This document shows positions 1 through 10,699 of a stretch of 64,000 bases of DNA, one piece after another. A program made the translations under genes and the position numbers. The notes beneath the pieces were generated by a model. That model searched no databases. It was given only the letters and a program-made list of their open reading frames with translations, and was not told the origin of the DNA. The stretch is from Bidens hawaiensis (lineage: Eukaryota > Streptophyta > Magnoliopsida > Asterales > Asteraceae), in assembly GCA_021521415.1 (NCBI GenBank), contig JAIQDT010001119.1, forward strand, positions 1 through 64,000, given 5' to 3'. Within the stretch, counting starts at the first letter, position 1, and every line of letters starts with the position of its first letter.

Positions 1-3000
1 CAGGATGATAGGCAGAGCTAAGTTTCACACTTGTCCCAAAGGCTTTCTGAAATGACTTCCAGAACCTTGACGCAAAAGAGGGGTCACGGTCAGACGTGAT
101 GCCCTTAGGCACACCGTGACGGGTTACGATCTCACGAATGTAAATCCGCGCCAGCTTCTCCGTAGTGTAGTCCTCGCGGACAGGGAGAAAGTGGGCAGAC
201 TTGGTCAAGTAATCCACGATAACCCAAATCGTGTCATAACCGCTGGGTGTCCGCGGGAGTTTGGTAATGAAGTCCATAGCGACTTCGTCCCACTTCCACT
301 GCGGTATGATCGGTTTTTGTAACAGGCCAGATGGTCTCTGATGTTCAGTCTTGATCCGCGAGCATGTTAGGCACCTACCGACGTACAAAGCTATGACTTT
401 CTTCATACCCGGCCACCAGAAGTGAGACTTGAGATTCTGATACATTTTATCACTGCCCGGGTGAATAGAGTATCTGGATTTGTGCGCTTCGTTCAGGATA
501 AGTTCTCGAAGTGGTTCAGAGTTTGGAATCCACATGCGATTTAAGTAGTAAAGTATACCATCATACTTGGTTTCAAACTTCCGTTCGGCACCGCAAGATA
601 GCATATTTTTGAGATCACCACCAGCAATCGCTTGCCTTTGAGCTTCAAGAACCAAGGAGGGAAGATTGGACTGAATACGGATCGCATGCAACTGGGTCCT
701 TTCCTTGCGACTTAACGCGTCAGCCACTACGTTAGCCTTTCCAGGTTGGTAGCGGATTTCGCAGTCGTAGTCACTTAGGAGTTCAACCCATCGACGTTGT
801 CGCATGTTTAGCTCCCTTTGGTTGAGGACGTGTTGTAGGCTCTTGTGGTCGGTGAAGATGACACATTTCGTACCGTATAGGTAGTGTCTCCATATTTTTA
901 AGGCAAAGTCCACAGCACCCAATTCCAAGTCGTGGGTGACATAAATCCTCTCATGACTCTTGAGTTGGCGCGAGGCATAAGCGATGACCTTACCGCGTTG
1001 CATTAAGACGCAGCCTAGACCTTGGCTCGAGGCGTCGCAATAAACAACAAAATCATCGTTACCCTCAGGAAGTGACAGGATTGGTGCATGACAGAGTTTA
1101 TGTTTCAATGTTTGGAAAGCCTCTTCTTGCTCTTGGTTCCAAATGAATGGTTCCCCTTTTTGAGTTAACATTGTGAGAGGCAATACGATCTTTGAAAAGT
1201 TCGAGATGAATCGACGGTAGTACCCAGCTAAACCAAGAAATGAACGAATTTCGGTTGGCGTTGTAGGCGCTCCCCAATTTTTGATGGCTTCAATCTTGGC
1301 AGGGTCGACATGAATGCCTTCCTTGTTAATGATGTGACCTAAGAATTGAACTTCCCTTAGCCAGAATTCGCATTTGGAGAATTTGGCGTAGAGTTGCTCT
1401 TTCCTCAGCAGATCCAAGGTAAGCCTGAGATGAAGCTCATGGTCGGCTTTAGAGCGGGAATAAACGAGAATATCGTCAATGAAGACGATAACAAACTGGT
1501 CCAGGTATGGACGACAAACGCGATTCATGAGATCCATGAACACCGCAGGGGCATTCGTCAAACCAAAAGGCATGACTAGGAACTCGTAGTGTCCATAACG
1601 AGTTCTGAAAGCGGTTTTCGCGATGTCGTCCTCCATGACGCGTACTTGGTGATAACCTGAGCGTAGGTCGATCTTGGAAAAGTAAGTGGCTCCTTGCAGC
1701 TGGTCGAAAAGATCGTCAATCCTTGGTAATGGATACCGATTCTTGACCGTGAGTTTGTTAAGCTCACGATAGTCTATGCACATCCGGAAAGATCCGTCCT
1801 TCTTCTTGACGAAGAGGACTGGAGCTCCCCATGGAGATGAACTAGGGCGAATAAAACCCTTGTCTAGTAGTTCCTGTAGCTGGCTCGATAATTCCTGCAT
1901 TTCTGACGGAGCCAAACGATACGGAGATTTTGCCACGGGGGTTGCACCGGGAACTAATTCGATGTGGAATTCGACTTGTCGGCTAGGAGGTAGTCCGGGT
2001 AAGTCTTTAGGAAAAACGTCTGGAAATTCACGCACAACGGGGACATCAGAGAGCTTCTTCCCCAAAGATTTCTTGATGGAGACATGAGCTAGGAAGGCGA
2101 GACACTTCTTTCGAAGGCATCGCCGAGCTTTAAAGCAGGAGATTAATTTCAGACATCTGCCTGATCTTTCTCCTTGAATAATTATGGACTCGCCAGAAGA
2201 ACAAGGAACGCGAATGAGCTTCTCAGCACACACCACTTCCGCGTGGTTGATGGACAACCAATCCATCCCAACAATTACATCGAAACTTCCTAATTGCATA
2301 GGGATGAGGTCAATGTTAAGAGACGTCTGATCAAACGTAAGCGTGCAATTGCGAACGATTTTGTTCACTTGGGTAGACTCTCCGTTTGCCATTTCGACAG
2401 AGAAAGCGGGGTCTAAGACAGAGGTTCCTAGATTAAGCAATGGGACCAACTCGCTAGAAATAAAACTCCTATCTGCACCCGAGTCAAATAGAATAGAAAC
2501 CCAGAGATTGTTAAGGATGAACGTACCAGTAATGACGTCAGGATTTTGGCGAGCTTCAGCAGCGCCAATAGTAAAGGCTCGGCCTCGGGCCGGAGGAAGA
2601 TTTGCAAGACGAGGACACCTGCTCCTGAAATGGTCCGTGGCTCCACACTCGAAACAGCTTCGAGTGTTGCTGGGTTGGGAACTGCTGCTCTGTATTGCCA
2701 GTTGATTACCTTGAAATCTGCAACGTTCCGCTAGGTGCCCCAAACGTCCACAGTTCGTGCATTTCCAGCACGGGGTTCCGGCAGGGTGATGAAATTGGCA
2801 AGTGCCGCACTTGGGGTGAACCCCAGTGTACTCCCTCTTTGGCCTTCCAGAAGGGGTGGGAGCAGGAGCGACAGAGCTGATTGGGGTTGCGGGAGTAACC
2901 ATCGCGTAACTGCTAGCCTTACGCTTTTTGATGCGGTTGATCTTTTTGGATGAGCCCTCAGCGGCCTTGCCCGTACCTTTGGCTAGGACCCCAGTCTTAA

Positions 3001-3697
3001 CCTGGTCCTGGGTCAGTCGGGCAGCTAGTTCAATGGCCGCTTGTAGGGTTGATGGGTCAGCCCCGATAACGATTCCACGGACAGTGTCAGGTAGGCCATT
3101 GATGTAAAGCTCAATAGCCCGGGAGGGAGGGGTGACCAAGTGTGGTACGAGAAGGGAGAGCTCGTGAAAACGCTCCGTGTACCCTTGGTGATCAGCGCCC
3201 TTCATTTTGTGCACCCAAAACTCAGCTTCAAGTTTCTGCACCTCACTGCGAGGTACGAACTCGCGGGTAACCAAAGCTACAAATTCCGACCAGGTCATGG
3301 CCAAGGCAGCCTCACGCCCGCGGGTTCTTATCTCGTTGTTCCACCAGGTCAGCGCGCGTTTAGACAACATGCTTGCCGCGTGCGTGACTTTCAGTGTCTC
3401 AGGGCACGAGCTAATAACAAAGGCAGCCTCCATCCTTTCGATCCACTGGAGGAGACCAACGGCGCCTTCTGAACCGCTGAAGCTGGTGGGTTTGGTAGCC
3501 ATGAAGTCCTTGTATGGCTTATTTGCTGGTTCATTTGCGTTCTGAGCTGGAATTTGGTTGGCCCCAGAGGTTCCTTCTTGCCTCAGCCCCTGGCTGATGG
3601 CTGTTACCATGCCTGGTAACACAGCCGCGATCTGCTGGGCTATAAGGTTGGCTAGATCAGCGGAGTCCAAGGGGGCGGGTGCACGTCTGGGAGGCAT
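1..3697 (-). CDS. Gag-pol polyprotein of gypsy element C (partial, runs off left edge)
   Basis: One minus-strand frame is open from the ATG at 3697-3695 to the window edge, about 1,232 codons. It is incomplete only because the window ends. In order it encodes a gag domain, two Cys-His knuckles ([14 protein letters not shown] and [14 protein letters not shown]), an aspartic protease with FDSGAD, reverse transcriptase with MPFGL and FIDDILVYS (near 1465-1485), RNase H with [10 protein letters not shown] (near 1030), and integrase with its Cys-containing finger plus two catalytic aspartates (in MDFITK and SDRDPSF). The third acidic residue and any chromodomain lie outside. In this family the polyprotein forms cytoplasmic particles, copies the element RNA into DNA and integrates it in the nucleus. 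The absence of stops or frameshifts contrasts with all gypsy relatives here and implies a young copy. Reading of domains is by motif recognition. Confidence 0.93.
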   Translation of the reverse strand, partial: MPPRRAPAPLDSADLANLIAQQIAAVLPGMVTAISQGLRQEGTSGANQIPAQNANEPANKPYKDFMATKPTSFSGSEGAVGLLQWIERMEAAFVISSCPETLKVTHAASMLSKRALTWWNNEIRTRGREAALAMTWSEFVALVTREFVPRSEVQKLEAEFWVHKMKGADHQGYTERFHELSLLVPHLVTPPSRAIELYINGLPDTVRGIVIGADPSTLQAAIELAARLTQDQVKTGVLAKGTGKAAEGSSKKINRIKKRKASSYAMVTPATPISSVAPAPTPSGRPKREYTGVHPKCGTCQFHHPAGTPCWKCTNCGRLGHLAERCRFQGNQLAIQSSSSQPSNTRSCFECGATDHFRSRCPRLANLPPARGRAFTIGAAEARQNPDVITGTFILNNLWVSILFDSGADRSFISSELVPLLNLGTSVLDPAFSVEMANGESTQVNKIVRNCTLTFDQTSLNIDLIPMQLGSFDVIVGMDWLSINHAEVVCAEKLIRVPCSSGESIIIQGERSGRCLKLISCFKARRCLRKKCLAFLAHVSIKKSLGKKLSDVPVVREFPDVFPKDLPGLPPSRQVEFHIELVPGATPVAKSPYRLAPSEMQELSSQLQELLDKGFIRPSSSPWGAPVLFVKKKDGSFRMCIDYRELNKLTVKNRYPLPRIDDLFDQLQGATYFSKIDLRSGYHQVRVMEDDIAKTAFRTRYGHYEFLVMPFGLTNAPAVFMDLMNRVCRPYLDQFVIVFIDDILVYSRSKADHELHLRLTLDLLRKEQLYAKFSKCEFWLREVQFLGHIINKEGIHVDPAKIEAIKNWGAPTTPTEIRSFLGLAGYYRRFISNFSKIVLPLTMLTQKGEPFIWNQEQEEAFQTLKHKLCHAPILSLPEGNDDFVVYCDASSQGLGCVLMQRGKVIAYASRQLKSHERIYVTHDLELGAVDFALKIWRHYLYGTKCVIFTDHKSLQHVLNQRELNMRQRRWVELLSDYDCEIRYQPGKANVVADALSRKERTQLHAIRIQSNLPSLVLEAQRQAIAGGDLKNMLSCGAERKFETKYDGILYYLNRMWIPNSEPLRELILNEAHKSRYSIHPGSDKMYQNLKSHFWWPGMKKVIALYVGRCLTCSRIKTEHQRPSGLLQKPIIPQWKWDEVAMDFITKLPRTPSGYDTIWVIVDYLTKSAHFLPVREDYTTEKLARIYIREIVTRHGVPKGITSDRDPSFASRFWKSFQKAFGTSVKLSSAYHP

Positions 3698-3710
3698 TCT
3701 TGACAAAACG

Positions 3711-3741
<31 letters not shown>

Positions 3742-3963
3742 GAGCGTTAGATAGAATCGATGACACGCCAAAGATTAAGAATAGAGGACATAGATTATAC
3801 CAAGAACACAGAATGACATGGCTCAAGAGATTAACAGTTAATATACAACACATAAGCACGCAGCACGTATATAAGTGTAGACATGTGATTGTGATGCATG
3901 AGCTATCTAGAGTCAAGGATCCTAGGTTATAGTCTAGGTCGGTTTCCTAATTCCCTATAACCA
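3698..3963 (-). other. Leader of element C with a 30-base homopolymer
   Basis: This untranslated stretch lies between the primer site and the gag ATG. It holds an uninterrupted run of 30 A on the plus strand (3711-3740), which is T in the sense of the element. I see no other motif. Confidence 0.8.
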
Positions 3964-3964
3964 C

Positions 3965-3978
3965 TGGCTCTGATACCA
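3965..3978 (-). other. Primer binding site of element C (initiator tRNA-Met)
   Basis: The minus strand reads TGGTATCAGAGCCA three bases inside the LTR end. This is the usual plant primer site complementary to the 3' end of initiator tRNA-Met, where minus-strand DNA synthesis starts. Confidence 0.93.
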
Positions 3979-4802
3979 ATCTGTCACACCCCGATCGTGA
4001 TGGCGGAATAATCGAGGCGCGGCGACTAAGTCGTGATTGTTGAGCACAATAGTATAAAAGTCTAAATGCATAAACATAACCAAAATGTCAAATATTACAC
4101 CATCCAGGTAACATGAAACAAATTGTTTTAATACAAAATATCAAGTTTCCAAACAACTCCTAGACTAGCCTTCATCTCTCTAAGGCCTCTAAACTTGCTA
4201 GGGATTTCTTGCTGCATTATTTCCTGAAAACATGTAACAAACTGTCAACTACATAAAGTAGATGAGTGAATTCATAGGTTTAAAGAAAAAGAGTTTATAC
4301 ACAAACATACTAGTATAGGTTGTAGGGGTTTATATATAGGGTGTACCTGCGGCTAACCCACCACTCCTACAACTTATACTACTATGTTTGGATATAATAC
4401 CCGGTTTTAAGATGGTTTGTAAGAAAAGGTCTCTTGGTTTTCCCAAAGAGGTTTTTGTAGTAAGTAAAACATGAAATGTTCTCCTGGACTCTCAGCGGGC
4501 TTATTATTCTCCCATTAGAGTCGTTTGTGATAAGATTACTCAAAGATTTGTGGTCTCCCAACGGTACATGTAGCACATAGCAGTTAAGCATAAATAAGGA
4601 CATATAGATTTGAGCATGCTAAGTTTACTAGATAAACCAACACCAAGATCCCACTGTTTACTAGTATCCAAGATGATGGTGAATAAATGATGATGATGAT
4701 GAATGATGATGAAACTCAATGATCACACAAGACTTGATTGATCCCACGCAAGACTTAAACCAAGACTACCTCGTTCTTGTCATCCAGGACTCAGCTAGGT
4801 TC

Positions 4803-4988
4803 TACCGAGAGTAGGATAGACTCCCCAAAGAATCCTGGGTTCCCTTGGTCCCTACCGAGACTAGTATAGGTCCTCAAGAGTTATGGATTTCACCGAGACT
4901 AGTATGAAATCCCAAGAGTTACGAGTGCCACCGAGAATAGAATGCCACTCATGGTCGCGAGTTCTACCGAGAGTAGAATAGACTCTCG
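4803..4988. repeat. Five degenerate copies of an ACCGAGA...TAG repeat in the C LTR
   Basis: The word ACCGAGA followed by a TAG/TAT-rich tail occurs near 4803, 4853, 4891, 4930 and 4965, with spacing of 35-50 bp. It is an eroded tandem repeat in the LTR with no recognised function. Confidence 0.7.
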
Positions 4989-5497
4989 CGTCCAATTCAA
5001 CTCATGATGCTTTGATCTCTAGATTTCCATGCTGACACAATGACTATGATGATATGAATATGATTCCCATTCCCATGATGTCAATGTTCATAGAATTTCC
5101 CATACTCATTGATTTCCAATGTTCTTAGATCTCCATAAGTTGATGGGTTTTCCCCATGTTCATAGATTTCCAAAGTTTATAGATTCTTAAAAAGCTTGTG
5201 GATTTCCGCACGTGTGCAGAAATCCAAAAGTTTATAGTTTAAAGAGTGTTTGCATAAATGATTTTATCCAAACGTGTAAAGTTACCATGTTTCCACCCCA
5301 TAGTTTTGAAAAGCTTAAATAGGGGCTATGAACTCACCTTGATCTCGGGTTAGGATGGTGCTACAATAGATCTCCTTAGCCTAGAGTTGAACATATATAT
5401 AAGGTTAACAACGTGCTATAAGTCTAAGAAAACGAGCTTACGCGGCCTCGAGCAAAAACTGGGTTTTAAAGACGAAAACAGCTTGGTTCTGGCTTGA

Positions 5498-5749
5498 TTC
5501 GATCGAATAGGAACACGTTCGATCGAATAGACACACATTCGGTCGAATCTGAGGCACACTCGATCGAACTAGAAACACATTTGGTCGAACCAGTTGGAAA
5601 AACTCGTTCGGTCGAACATGGAACTTGTTCGATCGAATAGACACTCGTTCGATCGAATACGAAACTCATTCGGTCGAATGAGTTGGAGACCATTCGGTTG
5701 CTTTCCTATTCGATCGACTGGACTGATTCGATCGACTGGTTCGATCGAA
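5498..5749. repeat. Array of 13 palindromic TTCGATCGAA sites in the C LTR
   Basis: Sites matching TTCG(A/G)TCGAA begin at 5498, 5518, 5538, 5559, 5580, 5607, 5628, 5648, 5669, 5693, 5709, 5727 and 5740. Most spacings are 20-21 bp, and exact copies are perfect palindromes. In sense the array lies roughly 770-1,020 bp from the LTR start, so it is probably in U3. It could be a protein-binding array or simply a short tandem repeat. Confidence 0.88.
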
Positions 5750-6518
5750 TGAGTCTGATTCGACTCCTTCAAGCTGGGCGACGGAGAAACCTACGGGTTT
5801 TTCAGATTTTCCAGATTTTTGACCCAAAATCGAAGTTTTTGACATGGAAATGCTCGGGATTGAAAGGGCTATCGATTCCTAGTGATTTTAAACACAAAAG
5901 CCTGCATTTTGACACCAAAACAAGACGGTTTTTGACCCGAAAACTCTAGAAACGAAAATGGGTGTTTTTGCTCGATTTGAGGCCGAAAATGGTTATGAAA
6001 ATGGATGATTTTCAAGAAGATCTTACCAAGAATAACAACAAACAGATTTGTGGACTCGGATTTGAAGTTTGAAGACTTTCTCTCTCTAGTTTCTCTCTCT
6101 AGAATGAGAGTGTTTGGGTGGGAAGTGTTGGTGGAAATGAAAGAGATGGTGTAAGAATACTTGATTTTCCGCTTAAATACTCGGGTGACTCGGGTTCGGG
6201 TTTAGGCTACCGACGGGTCAAGACTAGTCGAGTTCATAAGTTTTTAAACAAACTAAAACTTTTTCAGCAAAACTTTTATAAAACCATTTTCCGAATAATT
6301 ATTTGAAATCTTTTTAAATAAGAACATTTAATTTTTCGAAAGCATAAAAATTAATATTTTTCAGGCGTAAATGTCGTTTTATAAAATAAACATTTTAAAT
6401 GATAAAAGCAGATTTTTCCAATGATATGGGTTCCGAACTTATCGTCCAGAATCCCAAAGTCTATAGTTTCCGATGATTTCACGATCCTAGTTTACCAATC
6501 GAATTTCAGGGCGTTACA

Positions 6519-7961
6519 TTTCTCCTTACCAGTAGCTTTCTCCTCTCCAGTCATCTTCTCACAATCTTCATTTTCTACCTTAGCCATATTCGCCTGCTCA
6601 CCAGTTTCATTCGCATGCAGGTTCCAGTTGTATTCACCGGCTTCTCTAGACAACATAGCATTGACTTCTTTACTAATCCCAGTAGGCTGTACAGACCGGC
6701 CTTGACCCCGTTCAACTCTCTCGTTTCTGCATTCTTTAGCAAAGTGCCCATACTGTTGACAGTTATAGCACCTCACTTTAGACTTGTCGAATCCGGGCCT
6801 ACCACCAACAAACTTTCTCCCTGTCTTATTCATGAAACGCTTGACTCGCCTCACTATCATGGCCATTTGCCATTGCAAATCCATCTCCTCCAGATCATCA
6901 GCATCGATCTGGTCATAATCCTCATCCAAAACAGCAGGGTCCACAATCTTCCCTTGTATGTAGTTCTCATATGAAGCAATAAAAGATGCATAGACTGCAA
7001 ACTGTTCTTCAGCAGATTTGACACTCATTGGCATCTTGGAATAGTTATTGCTTGAGGCACTGGGTGAGAAACTACTGTTGGATGTTTGAGGTTTCGAAGC
7101 ACTTGAACCTCCAGCAACGAAGCAAACATCACCGTTCATGTTTACTGAAACGTTTCCTTCCTGAGAAGAGCTAGAACCTGACTCTCCTTTGGAGTAGTAA
7201 GCAGCAGATTCAGGCTTCGAACTTGAGCCTGAGTTAAGTTTGGCACCATACATACCAGGGTCTTGAATCTGATCTGTTGGTGTCTCTTTACATACCATAT
7301 TAAGCTCAAAGGTTCTGAGCTTGTTTACTGCTGTCTCCAAATCACAATTAGGAAAGTCTCTGTCTTCCCTCATCAGAACTGTGTACATTTCCCACTTTGG
7401 TGGGAGAGCATCGAGAAGCTTTTCAACTATCTCCTCTTCTCTGTAAGCAATCGAATAGTTGTTTAGCTCTGTCATTAGATGATAATATCGAGTGATAATA
7501 TCATCCAGAGATTCGTTCTTCAAATATTTGAAGACAGAGAACTGAGTCTTCAACAGTTTAATCTTCGAGGCACGAATGCCTACGTTCCCTTTGAATCTAT
7601 TTTCAAGAGCATCCCAAAGCTCTCAAGCCGATGTATACTTTCTGAAAGTATGAAGGATCTCCTGTGGAAGAGCCATAGTGATAGCTGCGTGAGCCTTGCT
7701 TTCGGCTTCGTACATCTTCTTCTCCTCTTCATCCATCTTGCTGTACTTCTTAACCACATCACGACCTTCGTACACCATGGTCGGTGGGATATATCCATCC
7801 TGGATGCACACCCACATCTTTGCATCCTGGTATTTAATATACTGAATAAACCGATCCTTCCATGCAACAAAGTCGGTTCCTTTTAACAACCTTGGGGCCT
7901 TAGTGGCTGACCCCGCTTCGACTTCCATTTTCACCAATTCAGAGATGTTAATTTGCGACAT
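6519..7961 (-). pseudogene. Gag of copia element A, one nonsense codon and cut by element C
   Basis: From the ATG at 7961 the minus strand encodes a copia gag. It has an N-terminal LKGTDFVAWKDRF block, a UBN2-type core and a CCHC knuckle CYNCQQYGHFAKEC (near 6735-6780). A TGA at about 7623-7625 interrupts an otherwise continuous frame, since sequence on both sides is in the same frame and both sides are gag-like. The 3' part is lost where the LTR of C begins, and the last few codons of the present frame come from that LTR. Gag would coat element RNA in cytoplasmic particles. The knuckle is intact, so decay is limited to the stop and the insertion. Confidence 0.88.
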
Positions 7962-8153
7962 CTTCTCAAAAACCCGAAAAATTCAAAACTTTGTCCAAAC
8001 AGTACTAAAGGCGAAGTTAGGAATAACTTCGCTTAAGTGTTAACTTCGCTGGAAAAATTCTTAAATTCGTGTGACTCGGCGAAGTTGAGAATAACTTCTT
8101 AAAGTAAGCGAACTTATCAGGTAAGCGAAGTTGAGGATAACTTCGCTTAGGCG
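7962..8153 (-). other. Leader of element A, gag-proximal part
   Basis: This is untranslated sequence between the gag ATG and the insertion point of B. It contains several GCGAAGTT...AACTTCGC inverted pairs, the same word found in the LTR and the other leader half of A. It ends with AGGCG, one copy of the target duplication made by B. Confidence 0.8.
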
Positions 8154-8483
8154 TGTTGGAATTACGTATACCCGAGACACATACTTATACTAATGTGGCT
8201 AACTGTGTTTGATCCAAGTCGGGTCATACCCAATAACAAGCTAGACGACACCAAATGTATTCCTTTAATGATTTGATCATTTAAACGAATACCGAACACT
8301 ACGTGTTTAGAAAATTGGTTTTCTAAACAAACACACTTGAGGATTTAAATAAATTATCTGGATAATTTGTTTATATAAATTAATTATTTAATTGGTTAAA
8401 TAATTATATAAATGTATGTACATTTTATAAAAATGAGTTTTATAAAATGAATGGAGATGTTTTAAATGGTTAAAACAAAATAC

Positions 8484-8514
<31 letters not shown>

Positions 8515-9057
8515 AAAACAAACAAAACCGGCCACCCATGTGGGGGTGGTGGTTTTACCCAATCAAAATTTAGATGCTCTTTGCATATTAACAAGGGCTC
8601 TCTTTTTGATCCTCCATTCAACTCACATGCATTTGTGTCTTGTCCATTTTTGAATTTCAAGTGCAAAAATATCTCTCTCTTCCTCTCCAAAACTCACGGC
8701 CACTTTGGCCAAAGAAAGGGGGTGTTTTGTGAGCTTGATTCAAGTGTTCTAATCCTAGCAACAAGTTGGTGTTGTTGTTTAAAAGCTTGGGGTATCAAAA
8801 GCTTGAGGGTTTCTCCTTTGCAACCTTGCCATTTGAAGACATTATCTTCTTCATCCACCTACATCTTCTCATAAGGTATAAGAAGGTACAATTTACTTTT
8901 GTGAGCATCTTGTTCTTGTAATATTGATCCTTGTTCTTTGGGTTTTAGTTTTAACATAATGGTATGTTCATAACAAGTTTTAAAATCTTAGCTTCCTTTG
9001 CGTTTTCATGTTAAAATGGTTAACTTGAACTTTGATAATCTTGTATAAAACCCAACA
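8154..9057 (+). repeat. 5' LTR of copia element B (904 bp)
   Basis: Begins TGTTGGAATTACG and ends CCCAACA. It carries a long poly-A run (about 8484-8512), AT-rich TATA-like sequences near 8405-8450 and a CT-rich tract near 8670-8690. The minus-strand frame of about 100 codons here comes from the LTR and repeats exactly in the other LTR; it is not a gene. Confidence 0.95.
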
Positions 9058-9058
9058 A

Positions 9059-9074
9059 TGGCATCAAGAGCCGG
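9059..9074 (+). other. Primer binding site of element B
   Basis: TGGCATCAAGAGCCGG starts two bases after the LTR. It resembles the initiator tRNA-Met site (TGGTATCAGAGCC) with a substitution and an extra base, so the match is imperfect. Confidence 0.7.
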
Positions 9075-10699
9075 TTACAAGGACTTATGCTCCTTACATG
9101 TTCCTAAATTTCGGGTTTTTTCATGGGTGAAAAAGGGTCCGAAAATTTGGTGGATTTTACCCCTCATGGTTTTGTAAGATCTTGACATGCATGGAAAGAT
9201 CTTAGGAAACCATTTAACATTTGGATGTTGAAATATCAAAATTGTAATTTTTTGGGGATGGTGGCCGTAGCCTCTTGGGGGGGGGGCGCTTTTTTGATGA
9301 AATTTAGGCATTGGTTGCTTAGGTTGCATGCTTAGAACATTTGGTATGTTTGGATGTGTCATAACCGAAACCTAGACCTTGGATGTGTTGATTGTTGTTT
9401 TGTGTATGTTGATTATGTTTATTATTCAATATGGTTGTAATAATTCATAATCTAAGGCTTGTGTAATTTATTTATTCATAAGTTGGTATGTAATAAGTAG
9501 ATTAGTTGCATTTTCCTTTTTTTAGAAAAATATGTATTAGGATACATTTTGTAAAAAATAGAAGATGCAAGATTTGATGAAATGGGTTGGGCCGAAATTT
9601 TGGGCTTGTTGGGCCTCACCGGCCCATCATGGGATTCAAGCCCATTAGGCCCATAAATTTCACTCTTGGGCCCAAGAAGACTTTTGGAAGTTTGGAGCCC
9701 ATTAACAAGCCCAACAAGAACACAACAACTTGGAAAGGATACTTGAAGCATTTGGATGCAAGACCAAGTGGGAGTCAACATTCCATTCTTGTGTCATGTT
9801 TTGTCCCTTAGGTGTGACTTATGACCTATACTTGTTTCGGCTAACAAGTATGGTCAAATTTAGCGGTTTTCGGTTATGACTATATTTTGCATGTGTATGC
9901 TTGGTTGTTTGTTTTACTTAATGTAATGTGTGGTTGATAGATATTAGGATATCCAAACCGTCACATAGGAACGACAACAAGCATAAAACGGGTTCTAATA
10001 TATTTTTGGTAATATCGCGTCAATTAGTTTAATTAAATGGGTTTATTAAAACTAAGCGATCACTCACCTATAATAAAATTGGTTTTATTATAACTAGAAC
10101 CTTGAAAATTGGTTTTCAAAATCGCCATATTTCTAAATGCATGTTAGGATATGGCATAATGTTTTTCAACTAGAATATTTGAAAATTTAAAATCCCTTTT
10201 TCATAATTACCAAAGAAACAAGTCTAACACCATCCTTTTGTATGACACTTAACGTATTAGGGAACTTTAAATGGGATAAAGGTCACCTAACCATTTTGAG
10301 CAAACTAATATACTTAGGGTAATATTAACATATTTGTGGGATAAAGGTCACCTAACCACTTGTATGTTAATCTTACATGTTTATACAAGTAGGACGACTT
10401 GAATTGGAAACCATGTGATAAAGGTCACCTAAGCATGGGATCCAATGGTGTTGATGGGATAAACATGCCAACACGAAATAAGGATTTCGAATGGTCCCAT
10501 ACCTCTAGAAGTTGCAAAGGGTTGCAATTGTCAAGGTTGACTACCTTGTTAAATCAAATAACGGGATAAAGGTCACCTAACCGAAATTTGATTTATCGTT
10601 GGATTCTAGAATTTAATTATTATTTTAAAATATGAAATAAAAGGGTATTAATAATTAAATTGATTATAATACTAAATAGAACTTTGTTAAATTTTGTAG
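9075..10699 (+). other. Long untranslated leader of element B
   Basis: About 1.6 kb separates the primer site from the polyprotein ATG. It contains a G10 run near 9280, no credible coding frame, and four near-identical 20-mers in its last 430 bp. Just before the ATG the sequence AAATTTTGTAG resembles a 3' splice site; a GT donor-like site (AAG|GTATAAG, near 8873) lies in the LTR. Whether this leader is spliced cannot be decided here. Confidence 0.75.
10273..10582 (+). repeat. Four dispersed copies of a 20-mer in the B leader
   Basis: GGGATAAAGGTCACCTAACC is found at 10273-10292, 10338-10357 and 10563-10582, with a variant at about 10415-10434 (GTGATAAAGGTCACCTAAG). A shorter relative, GATGGGATAAACATG, is near 10452. 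Spacing is irregular (65, 77 and 148 bp) and the sequence between copies is unrelated, so this is not a simple tandem repeat. Confidence 0.88.

Larger units (their letters stand above)
1..6518 (-). mobile_element. Element C: Ty3/gypsy LTR retrotransposon, 5' part
   Basis: The minus strand reads 5' LTR (6518 to 3982), tRNA-Met primer site, leader with a homopolymer, and an open gag-pol frame that leaves the window at base 1. The order and the 2.5 kb LTR fit a Tekay-type chromovirus, but the C-terminal part that would carry a chromodomain is outside. The outer LTR end (TGTAACGCC in sense) abuts gag of element A at 6519, so C inserted into A. The next five bases, TTTCT, would be the target duplication; its partner is outside the window. 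Confidence 0.9.
3982..6518 (-). repeat. 5' LTR of gypsy element C (2,537 bp)
   Basis: The plus strand begins TGTCACACCCC next to the primer site and ends GGGCGTTACA, giving TG...CA ends. In sense the LTR runs from 6518 to 3982. It contains two internal repeat arrays (4803-4988 and 5498-5749), an ATG/GAT-rich microsatellite (about 4680-4710) and a CT-rich tract near 6075-6100. It has no coding capacity; short frames inside it are by-products of the repeats. The second LTR lies outside the window, so age cannot be judged from LTR divergence. Confidence 0.88.

Noticed and set aside
116..3545. Plus-strand open frames across the first 3.5 kb
   Set aside because: They are shadows of the continuous minus-strand gag-pol frame, which has all the domain motifs.
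3558..3932. Plus-strand frame with a long lysine run
   Set aside because: The lysines are the A30 homopolymer; the frame spans gag start, leader and primer site of C.
5498..5749. CRISPR-like regular repeat spacing
   Set aside because: Repeats are 10 bp palindromes with 10 bp related spacers in a plant LTR; no cas genes, no conserved long repeat.
5438..5949. Several overlapping frames in the C LTR
   Set aside because: They translate the TTCGATCGAA array and have no family resemblance.
6519..6523. Same five bases TTTCT next to C (6519) and A (17889)
   Set aside because: The two flanks belong to different targets (A gag and D gag); a shared T-rich five-mer is likely chance.
8388..8874. Two frames of about 100 codons on opposite strands, repeated at 15711-16194
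   Set aside because: They are the LTR of B and occur twice only because there are two LTRs.
9075..9811. Frames of 74-101 codons in the B leader
   Set aside because: No motif, opposite orientations, inside an untranslated leader.
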